A stretch of 32,886 nucleotides of DNA from a virus. The stretch covers positions 1 through 32,886 of IMG/VR virus record IMGVR_UViG_3300020172_004951. The stretch is one strand, 5' to 3'. Positions 8,300 through 15,350 of the stretch are shown here, one piece after another; the stretch's first letter is position 1, and every line of letters begins with the position of its first letter. Below the pieces are notes generated by a model that was not told the origin of the DNA, did no database searches, and saw only the letters and a program-made list of their open reading frames with translations. The translations under genes and the position numbers were made by a program.

Positions 8300-8892
8300 A
8301 AATACTCGTCCTAGGCAACGATCCTCAAATAAATCAAATTGACTTTAGCCGACTTGACCCTAGTGTGATCACGCTTGGTGTTAATCGAATCTGGTTAAAA
8401 CACATACCTAAGTTCTTTTTCTTTAACGATTTTGAGATACTTAAAGAACTTGAGATGCAGCCTGATGTAGTCAAGGCACTAGTCTCAAAATCACAGTGTT
8501 TTAGTAGCGACTGGTTAAATAAGCCAAGAAAAATAAAAAATTTGCCAGACTGGGTTAAGGTCTATGATCGGCCCAATAAAAAGTCTCTACCTGATTCAGT
8601 AACGACTGCTATTTCCATATTTAAGTCGCAATATCTTAATTATCGCACCGCTACTTTTTATGTTGCAGGAGTATCGTTAAAATGGACAAACCCTAGTCAT
8701 TTTTGGAAAGAGTTAGATTATGATTCTTTAAATAAACATGATGAAAAGTGGTATGATCCTAGGTTTAAGCTAATACTAGAAAACTTTAAAAATCTATCTA
8801 CTAAAAATAACAGCATAGTCTCAGTGCATCCAGACTCTCTACTCAATAAATACTATCGGTATGAAGGTATTGAAAATCTCTACGTAAATTAA
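8284..8892 (+). CDS. GT42/DUF115-like putative sialyltransferase
   Basis: A 202-residue protein whose opening resembles Campylobacter Cst-II-type sialyltransferases: an LGND loop (10-13) followed by IDFSRL (19-24), then GVN (N34) and FFFND (N48) at positions that correspond to nucleotide-contacting asparagines in that family. Later, DSVTTAISIFKSQYL (104-118) precedes FYVAGVSL (125-132), and VHPDSLLNKYY (181-191) resembles the CPNSLL segment near the family's C-terminus. H152 in KHDEKWYDPR could be the catalytic base. The resemblance was judged from remembered family features, not a search. A NeuB-type synthase four genes upstream fits. Its TAA overlaps the stop codon of the convergent tail gene. 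Confidence 0.5.
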   Translation: MVKELKILVLGNDPQINQIDFSRLDPSVITLGVNRIWLKHIPKFFFFNDFEILKELEMQPDVVKALVSKSQCFSSDWLNKPRKIKNLPDWVKVYDRPNKKSLPDSVTTAISIFKSQYLNYRTATFYVAGVSLKWTNPSHFWKELDYDSLNKHDEKWYDPRFKLILENFKNLSTKNNSIVSVHPDSLLNKYYRYEGIENLYVN

Positions 8893-9473
8893 CCTGGAAT
8901 TGCAGAAAGTAGGTTAGTGACAGTCGTTATTGCTGCAATTAGTGCAATTACAGGCGCCGGTACCTTAAATTTTAATTTTGTTGCTATCATTAAAACAGTA
9001 GTCAGTGAAGATAACACGACATTTAAAGTCTTAAGAATGCTTTTCTTAGTCTGTATAGCTACGCCTAACGTATATGCCGGATTAGGGACAGCTGGTGGTA
9101 ATGCTGCAGGTAATGCAGCATTTGCAACAGTTGCAGTAACTTCAGCTGGAATAGAGTCTAGCGCTTCTTTTGCTATTTTATATTCCTGTTTCATCTTGAT
9201 TATCTCCTCTTCAACCATTGGCTCAAGGCTCTTTTTTACACCATCAAGCACTGCCTTTGCGTCTTCTTTTGCCTTTTTCTCAGCCTCGCCCTTAGACATT
9301 CCTCTCTCTATGTTTTCCTCTTTATCAGCATCAATCATCTTTATGTATTCACCTAAGTTTTTATCCTTTTTAATTATGTTTTCTATTACCTTGTCCTTAG
9401 TTAACCCCGGTATATCCTTACCTAATTTACCTAAGTCTTTGATTCCTTTTATCTGTTCTGCTAGTTCTTCCAT
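8889..9473 (-). CDS. Unknown protein at the end of the baseplate operon, helical with hydrophobic C-terminus
   Basis: A 194-residue protein. Residues 1-110 are charged and helix-rich (KGEAEKKAKEDAKAVLDGV), 111-135 are Ala/Pro rich, and 147-193 contain two hydrophobic stretches (NVVLSSLTTVLMIATKL and APVIALIAAITTVTNLLS). It could be a membrane-interacting tail-tip or baseplate-associated factor; a holin is less likely given the large soluble N-terminal part. Its start codon overlaps the stop of the gp5-like gene (TAATG), so it is the last gene of the baseplate operon. No family recognised. An open frame on the plus strand covers the same bases but lacks start context or a family. Confidence 0.7.
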   Translation of the reverse strand: MEELAEQIKGIKDLGKLGKDIPGLTKDKVIENIIKKDKNLGEYIKMIDADKEENIERGMSKGEAEKKAKEDAKAVLDGVKKSLEPMVEEEIIKMKQEYKIAKEALDSIPAEVTATVANAALPAALPPAVPNPAYTLGVAIQTKKSILKTLNVVLSSLTTVLMIATKLKFKVPAPVIALIAAITTVTNLLSAIPG

Positions 9474-10144
9474 TACTTTGTTTTTGTTGTTTTACTAAGT
9501 ACTACACCTGATAGTAATTGTGGAATAGGCGGCGCTCCTGAGCCTGGGTGAGTATGCGCATTAAAAAGCTTTAAAAAAGTCTTACCTTTAATTAAATACT
9601 CAGCAATTGCGGCTGACGTTGATTTACCTAATTCGATATTTGGAGAATCGATAATTACCTTATTATCGGTCTTCATAGTTATTTGATTTTCTTTGTCTAT
9701 ATTAATTAACGCTCCTTTTACTGAAAGAGTGAGTCCTTTACTTACGCTAAACCATATCTTTAGTTCCTGGTCTCCATCGAAAAGAACTATATGACTTCCT
9801 GCATACTCAGAGTTTAGTTCTTCCTTAATATCGTCTGCTAATTCTTGTAGAGAGAAGTATTCAGGTGAATATGGGTTACCGTTATCAAAAACAACACCAA
9901 CTACCGCGTTTAATTTAGGTATAGAAACTGCTCCACCCTTACCTGCTTTTCCAAAAACGGTTCCTCTATTTTTAGGAAATGCCCAAGGTATATCCTCAAC
10001 TGGAATTTCGTCGTATATGCTTGCTACTCTTACCTTTGCTCGGCCTTCTTTTCTAGGATCTTCGATATCAACAATTATCCCTAAGAACTGTTTATCTAAT
10101 AGGTCATCAAAGTCTCTAGCTGTTATGTCGTGATTTCTACTCAT
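9473..10144 (-). CDS. Baseplate spike/hub protein, gp5-like OB-fold type without lysozyme
   Basis: A 223-residue protein with the gp5/gpV N-terminal OB-fold (LGIIVDIEDPRKEGRAKVRV, residues 21-40; DIPWAFPKNRG, 51-61; VGVVFDNGNPYSPEYF, 82-97) and a beta-rich stem (LTLSVKGALINID, ITMKTDNKVIIDSPNIELG) ending in NAHTHPGSGAPP (195-206), typical of gpV-like spikes. T4 gp5 has a lysozyme domain between the OB-fold and the helix; none is present here, so wall digestion must be done by another protein. It forms the central spike under the tail tube, with the gp27-like gene two genes upstream. Confidence 0.82.
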   Translation of the reverse strand: MSRNHDITARDFDDLLDKQFLGIIVDIEDPRKEGRAKVRVASIYDEIPVEDIPWAFPKNRGTVFGKAGKGGAVSIPKLNAVVGVVFDNGNPYSPEYFSLQELADDIKEELNSEYAGSHIVLFDGDQELKIWFSVSKGLTLSVKGALINIDKENQITMKTDNKVIIDSPNIELGKSTSAAIAEYLIKGKTFLKLFNAHTHPGSGAPPIPQLLSGVVLSKTTKTK

Positions 10145-10175
10145 TTATTATTATATCTTTAGATTTAATTTAGTT

Positions 10176-11315
10176 TTAAGGGTACACGTCTCCTAAATTA
10201 TTCGGAGAAGGCGGTTTCTGTTTGTCTGGATATACATCACCCAAGTCTTTTACTGGAGCATAGAGTAGGTTTGTAATAGGATCAGTCACCTTGTTAGTAA
10301 GACCGCCTATTGTCTTTAATCCATTTGAAACAGCTTCTATGCCTTTAGCTGCCGCATTACCCACCAGTGGTAGGCCGACTATTGAGTCTAATGCACCAGC
10401 ACCAGTAGCTAAGATTTTTGCCTGCCTCCATGGATTATTCACCCTGTTCTTTGTAGCATCATCATAGAGTTTGGTTCCATCGTAATATCCGCTCTCTTCC
10501 TCAAAATAACCTACCTTTATATCAAACTTGCTAGTGTTAGGCTTTGTCCCAGTAGCTACCTCCATTGCCTGTTCTCCACCTGCAAAGCTGCCACTGAAAT
10601 CAAACTCACACTGTCTACACTTAAATTTCATGAATCCAAACTGTTTAATCGTACTGTTTGCGTCTTCCATTAGGCCTAGTCCGCTTAGTGATGATGATAT
10701 CTTACCTGCAACTCCGTTTATTGCTGCTGTGTTTATACCTAGAGCGTTTGCCGCATTACCTGCTAGTCCTGGTATTTCAAACCTCATATTTCTAGTTTCT
10801 GCCACCCAAACTTCCATCGTAAACCATCTTAAGTTTTCAGGAACTCTTGCAAGCATTGCTTCTTTGTCATATATTGCTGCTCTATATAGGTTCGCAAGCT
10901 GACTTATTCTTAAATCAACTGCCTCTAATGTCTCAATCGTTAGAATTTGATCGTATTTCTTAGCACTGGTCATGTCAGTTGCAGCTTTATACATCCTATC
11001 TAAACCTACAATGCTTTGAAAGTACCAAGGTGTTTTCGTAGAAATGTAATCTAGAGATCCCTTGAATGTAGCTAGTGCATCTTCCATGTCGTTTCTACCG
11101 ATTGAGCCTAAATAACTACTTGCAGAATGTGGATTATATTTATTACCTTGTGCAAATAGTGGGCTGGCCCATAACGAATTTACTGTCATATTATCAAGTC
11201 CGTCAAAGCTAAAATCTATACCGAAACTTAGGTAAGTAGGTTCATCAAAAGGATCAGTCACATACCCTCTTCTAAATCCATTTACACTTCTGGCTACATT
11301 AAAAAAGTTAAACAT
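10176..11315 (-). CDS. Tail-tube-fold baseplate protein (gp54/gp19-like)
   Basis: A 379-residue protein in a baseplate operon. Features consistent with the tail-tube fold: MEVWVAETRNMRFEIP (about 166-182) and FMKFKCRQCEFDFSGSFAGGEQ (about 228-249), followed by a strand-rich FDIKVGYFEEES. This arrangement resembles the tube-initiator proteins gp48/gp54 of T4, which cap the baseplate and seed tube polymerisation. The C-terminus carries two copies of LGDVYP about ten residues apart at the very end, and a Gly/Ala-rich region before it. Start overlaps the end of the gp27-like gene by eight bases. The tube fold is reasonably supported; the exact T4 counterpart is inference. Confidence 0.6.
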   Translation of the reverse strand: MFNFFNVARSVNGFRRGYVTDPFDEPTYLSFGIDFSFDGLDNMTVNSLWASPLFAQGNKYNPHSASSYLGSIGRNDMEDALATFKGSLDYISTKTPWYFQSIVGLDRMYKAATDMTSAKKYDQILTIETLEAVDLRISQLANLYRAAIYDKEAMLARVPENLRWFTMEVWVAETRNMRFEIPGLAGNAANALGINTAAINGVAGKISSSLSGLGLMEDANSTIKQFGFMKFKCRQCEFDFSGSFAGGEQAMEVATGTKPNTSKFDIKVGYFEEESGYYDGTKLYDDATKNRVNNPWRQAKILATGAGALDSIVGLPLVGNAAAKGIEAVSNGLKTIGGLTNKVTDPITNLLYAPVKDLGDVYPDKQKPPSPNNLGDVYP

Positions 11316-12780
11316 TTGGTGTCTTTATTTTTTTAGAAGCAACCCATTCTCTTCGAGCTAAGATTAGCTCTGTGCTAAATTCTCTAGACTCTCCATCGAA
11401 ATAGTATTTTGCTCCTTTTACCCAATACTTACCACTTAACTGTATATCAGGCACCTCATCTTGTGCGTTACGATTACCTTTGTTTGCTGGTTTTTTTGGA
11501 TCAGCCTCTTTTCTAATCTGATCAGCAACTCTTTGCGTTATTATCACCGATATCACCGATCCTCTGATCACCTGAAAATTTATTCCAGCCAAAGATATTT
11601 TAAGCTGTATCTTTTCTAATTCCTTTAGATTTATATCGTTTGCTATTTTAGCATGATTCCAGTTTTGATGTGTGTTGCCGTACTCAATATTCATCCACTT
11701 TTTAAGACCTACATCAGATAATCCCTCAGGCTCAGGTAAAAGTACCTGGTCTTCAGAAAGTCCAACCGTGTTTGTTGGAGCTACGAAATAGTCTACAAAT
11801 TTATCAGCAGGTTCTCCCTCTAACGTATAATCGTAATAATAAATCCTCTTCTTGTATCCACTGCTCTTTAAAATTTGACCTTGGTCTGAATGTAGAGAAA
11901 GTCCTACTATGTAATGTGGTTTACCTTTGCTATTTTGCATAGTAGTAAGAAAGTTTAGAGTAGTAGAATCGCTTTCTTCTGATTTAGAAAGTGAGCTTGT
12001 ATCGATTGCACCAGCATCAAGGGGATTATTAAAAGTACTGTCTGATTCCATTTGCATGAGCTGTACGTTAACGTTTATATAGTTTAAACAGTATTCTTTA
12101 TTAACGAATGCAGTAAAAAAAGAGTCTTCATCCTGATAAGAGTGACTGATTACGTCTTTTATAAAGTTAGCAGGACTAGTGTTAAAATTCAACCAAGTCA
12201 TTGAATCTGCAGGTTTAACTAAATTTTGAGCAAAACCTATTTTTAGTTCTTCTGCCACTTTGAATAGAGCATCTTTTGAAGTAAGACTAGCGTAGCTCTT
12301 AGAGACGTTGTTATAGAATCTAGGTATAAACAGTTCCCCTTTTATGACGTATTCTATTCCACCTGATGCTGAATCAGAATGTCCTTTTTTAGTTGGTATA
12401 GATCTAATTGAAGTTATCAACCAGTCTTGGCGCAACGACTTAAATTTTCCATTAGCCACTTTCACATAGGAACTAACTATCATATTTGTTTTAGGAAAAG
12501 AATTTCCATTAAACTCTCCAGAATCATCGACGAAGATCAGGGTCATACCCGGTAAAAAGTTAGTTTCATCTATTATAAACGAATATATGTTAAGAACAGA
12601 GTAGCCATTTATTTGTATAAGCGGTTCGTCTCTACCTGCAGTTTGAGCAGTACTTGGCTTATGATTGGGCTTTTTAGTAAGGGCACTTGACTTAACATCC
12701 CTAGAGTCGTCCAAGTCAGTCAGTTCTACTATGATTAGTGTTGGGTCTAGTGTAGTAAGTATGATTTGGTCTAGTGCCAT
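11308..12780 (-). CDS. Baseplate hub protein, gp27/gpD-like
   Basis: A 490-residue protein in the position and size expected for the hub trimer to which the gp5-like spike attaches. The N-terminal half is beta rich (INGYSVLNIYSFIIDETNFLPG, LIFVDDSGEFNG, DWLITSIRSI), then a helical segment with a conserved-looking WLNFNTSPANFIKDVISHSYQDEDSFFTAFVN stretch (about 194-225) that resembles the gp27/VgrG N-terminal region, and a final strand-rich domain (SGKYWVKGAKYYFDG) that ends in ILARREW. Genes for wedge (gp53-like), spike and tube proteins flank it. Homology is judged by layout, so it is graded moderate. Confidence 0.65.
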   Translation of the reverse strand: MALDQIILTTLDPTLIIVELTDLDDSRDVKSSALTKKPNHKPSTAQTAGRDEPLIQINGYSVLNIYSFIIDETNFLPGMTLIFVDDSGEFNGNSFPKTNMIVSSYVKVANGKFKSLRQDWLITSIRSIPTKKGHSDSASGGIEYVIKGELFIPRFYNNVSKSYASLTSKDALFKVAEELKIGFAQNLVKPADSMTWLNFNTSPANFIKDVISHSYQDEDSFFTAFVNKEYCLNYINVNVQLMQMESDSTFNNPLDAGAIDTSSLSKSEESDSTTLNFLTTMQNSKGKPHYIVGLSLHSDQGQILKSSGYKKRIYYYDYTLEGEPADKFVDYFVAPTNTVGLSEDQVLLPEPEGLSDVGLKKWMNIEYGNTHQNWNHAKIANDINLKELEKIQLKISLAGINFQVIRGSVISVIITQRVADQIRKEADPKKPANKGNRNAQDEVPDIQLSGKYWVKGAKYYFDGESREFSTELILARREWVASKKIKTPNV

Positions 12781-12781
12781 G

Positions 12782-13369
12782 TTATAATTTAGTGTTATTA
12801 TTTAAGTTAGTTATCACCCTATCTCTACTTAAGGATCCGCTCTTATTAGATTCACTAGACTGTGACATACTTCCGCCTAGCACAACGAGACCGTCTCTAG
12901 TTACAATATTTTTTACTCCAGTCTTATTAACGTTTGGAGGAACAAGTTCCTTTACTTTTTTTCTAAGAGCATCAAGTCTCTTAACATCAGTATTGTTTCT
13001 AGGTTTAATTAACTTTTTCTCATTACCGTTTGAGTCAACAACCTCTCCTTTTTCAGGAACGGTTTTGGGTCCAACTGCACTCTGCATTAATGTATCCATT
13101 TGTGGAGAAAAAATAATCTCACCAGGCTCAAAAGAAAAAGGATTAGATATACCGTTAAATTTTAAAAGAGTGTCCCACAGAGAACTGTCTCCATAGATAC
13201 GATTTGCTAAGGTATCTGGTCGCATTGCCTCTTCCTCTTTTATCATGATTGGACTAAGATTTACTGACCGTTCTGGATACACAAAAGTCGCGCTTATTAA
13301 GTCGTCAATGATATCACCAACCGCAGTTGTGAACTTGTTCTTTCTGGATACTGTTTTATTTACTAACAT
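12782..13369 (-). CDS. 53: Baseplate wedge protein gp53-like with LysM domain
   Basis: A 195-residue protein, almost the length of T4 gp53. Residues 50-91 form a LysM-like unit (RPDTLANRIYGDSSLWDTL, KFNGISNPFSFEPGEII), the hallmark of gp53, which clips neighbouring baseplate wedges together. The upstream region (VYPERSVNLSPIMI) is strand rich and the C-terminus is Ser/Asn rich and probably disordered. One base separates it from the gp27-like gene and five bases from the gp48-like gene, in the order expected for a baseplate operon. Confidence 0.78.
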   Translation of the reverse strand: MLVNKTVSRKNKFTTAVGDIIDDLISATFVYPERSVNLSPIMIKEEEAMRPDTLANRIYGDSSLWDTLLKFNGISNPFSFEPGEIIFSPQMDTLMQSAVGPKTVPEKGEVVDSNGNEKKLIKPRNNTDVKRLDALRKKVKELVPPNVNKTGVKNIVTRDGLVVLGGSMSQSSESNKSGSLSRDRVITNLNNNTKL

Positions 13370-13374
13370 TTCTT

Positions 13375-15303
13375 TTAATCTTTTGTAACTCTATTATAGA
13401 AGTAAGTAGGTAAGATATTCGAGCTTGCAAAGTTACTTCCATACGCTCTCTCTACTGCAGGTTTAAAATAATCGGATAAATTAGTAGACGCATCGTCTCT
13501 ATCTTTTAGCTTGTCTTTTTTATATGCTTCTGATTCAGCAGTTGTTACAGTAGAAGTAGCCGTTCCTGCAGGATCAGTTACAGCAGGGTTAGCTTCTTTT
13601 ACCTCTCCCGCTAACCCATAATAACTGTTCATTCTAAGGGTGTTACTTTCACCGAAGGTATTTGAAGCACTAGACGGTTGAGCTAACATTGATGCAGATA
13701 GAGGTCCTCCTCCCAAGTTAAACATAGATTCAATATCTTGTTTTGCACGAGGTCTGCCGTGCTGGAGTGCAACACTAAACGACATGCTTGTCGGGAACCC
13801 ATCTTCTCCAAGCTCTTCACCAAAGGTTAGGCTACAACTGTCTAGACATAGATTACCGACCACTGCAATCGGTTCCATTGGGTTACCTATCATCATATGC
13901 CATTCTCCCACTGCTCTACCGTCTAGTAAAGCTTTCATCACTAGCGGTTTTTGAACCACTGACTTTAGTCTTGAGCCTGCAAACATTTGACCTAGTTTAG
14001 AATCTGCAGCGCTACTTGTAAGTGCTGTTGTAATCTCTTCTAAAGTCGCAGAAGCAGATAACTTATCCCCCAAGCTGTCTACCCAAGCTTTAAGATCTTT
14101 TGCTGCACCTAGGAACTGAGCACCAGTTCCGCTCATCACATCGATTGCTCCCTGTATATTGTTTCCCTTCTCTATATTGTCTGTATTAAACCCTGGTGCT
14201 AAGAATCCAGTCTGCTGAAAGTAGCGTACGCTTCCTCCCCAAAATGGAGCAGAGTTATATGTGAGTGAAAGAAAGTTACTAAGCAGGTCAAGAAAGGCAA
14301 TCTTAGGGTTTGCCCCAGACCAGGTTCTAAGTTCGTAGTCAAATTGGAGAGTTATTGTTTTATTTGTTGTCCCAAAGTCCATCCCTGCAGTTCTCATCTG
14401 TGTTGTATCGATCATATTTATTGGGCCCAATACTCGATTCCAATAAGGGCCATTTGGCCCATATGACAACCTATCATACTCCTGCAAATTTTTATCCACT
14501 CCACTTGCAGCCTGCCCAACATTTTGAGCTTGACCTAATGTTGCAATTAGAGCTTTTCTTAGAAGCTCATTTTCCTTTGGTATTCCAGCCGCGTCAAGTA
14601 GAGCCGCGACCTGAACCTCATTGCCTTCAACGTCTTGTACCTCTGCAGTTTTTGGCTCCCATGGAAATCCCCAATCAAGAGCTAAAATCTTGCTTAACAA
14701 ATTTCCAGTACCCTCACCGAACCATGTGACTGCCTGGGCAAGCGGTACAAGCGGCAGGTTTTCTTTCGATATCATTAAATTATCTTCTACTGGCACTGGG
14801 TATCTTCTTAGTGTGATTAATCGATTATTTGGTATCTTTCCATAATATTTACACCATAGAAAATCAGAGATCGCATATGGATATGGATATAGTGGTCCAG
14901 CAGAGTTTTTAGCATCAGTTGCATTAGTATTTGCCCATTCTACTAGTTTAACAGCAGATGGGTTATGATAATTATTAGTATCATCGCGCCTAAGGCTTTC
15001 CGAACTTGTAAAATTTTTAAAAGTATTTTCGCTACGCTCATATACTAGTTTATATGGATCGAGATTAATGTTACCTGGGTTACCTGTGCCCCCAGCAGGA
15101 CCAGCTGTTGCTTTTGCAAACTTAGAATACCTAAATACGTTAAACGGATTGAATAGAGACTCAGTTGAGACTATTCTAATTGGTTGATTTGCAACACCGT
15201 CGACTGCTCCATCTACCTTAGTCGTATATGCTTGACTAGTACCTAATGAACTCCCATTAATTTCAGCAGAATTTGTTTGTGCTACATCATTTTCACCAGG
15301 CAT
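13375..15303 (-). CDS. 48: Baseplate tail-tube cap, gp48-like (enlarged)
   Basis: A 642-residue protein, larger than T4 gp48 (about 364). The diagnostic region is 453-533: RAVGEWHMMIGNPMEPIAVV, then LDSCSLTFGEELGEDGFPTSM, then HGRPRAKQDIESMFN, a tube-fold C-terminal half in which gp48/gp54 proteins share the IGNP...FG.EL...FPT...RPR.K.DIE.MFN pattern. Middle regions (TLQFDYELRTWSGANPKIAFLDLLSNFL) are also tube-like. The N-terminus and last 100 residues are low-complexity Ser/Ala/Thr rich additions. An AATAAATAAA element lies about 15 bases upstream, so this gene starts a late transcript. Confidence 0.75.
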   Translation of the reverse strand: MPGENDVAQTNSAEINGSSLGTSQAYTTKVDGAVDGVANQPIRIVSTESLFNPFNVFRYSKFAKATAGPAGGTGNPGNINLDPYKLVYERSENTFKNFTSSESLRRDDTNNYHNPSAVKLVEWANTNATDAKNSAGPLYPYPYAISDFLWCKYYGKIPNNRLITLRRYPVPVEDNLMISKENLPLVPLAQAVTWFGEGTGNLLSKILALDWGFPWEPKTAEVQDVEGNEVQVAALLDAAGIPKENELLRKALIATLGQAQNVGQAASGVDKNLQEYDRLSYGPNGPYWNRVLGPINMIDTTQMRTAGMDFGTTNKTITLQFDYELRTWSGANPKIAFLDLLSNFLSLTYNSAPFWGGSVRYFQQTGFLAPGFNTDNIEKGNNIQGAIDVMSGTGAQFLGAAKDLKAWVDSLGDKLSASATLEEITTALTSSAADSKLGQMFAGSRLKSVVQKPLVMKALLDGRAVGEWHMMIGNPMEPIAVVGNLCLDSCSLTFGEELGEDGFPTSMSFSVALQHGRPRAKQDIESMFNLGGGPLSASMLAQPSSASNTFGESNTLRMNSYYGLAGEVKEANPAVTDPAGTATSTVTTAESEAYKKDKLKDRDDASTNLSDYFKPAVERAYGSNFASSNILPTYFYNRVTKD

Positions 15304-15317
15304 TATAATTTCTTTTT

Positions 15318-15327
15318 TTTATTTATT
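15318..15327 (-). promoter_or_regulatory. T4-type late promoter-like element
   Basis: Minus-strand AATAAATAAA, 14 bases before the start of the gp48-like gene, followed by an A tract. It makes the tail operon an expected late transcript. Confidence 0.55.
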
Positions 15328-15350
15328 AAAAAACAGGACTAGTCTTAAAA

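Noticed and set aside
8917-9498. Plus-strand open frame of 193 residues over the last baseplate-operon gene
   Set aside because: It is antisense to a gene that is coupled by TAATG to the gp5-like gene. Its translation is a Ser/Ala/Phe-rich string with no domain, as expected for a shadow frame.
12774-13196. Plus-strand open frame across the gp53-like gene
   Set aside because: Antisense to a recognisable LysM wedge protein; composition is the complement of that coding sequence and no start context is seen.
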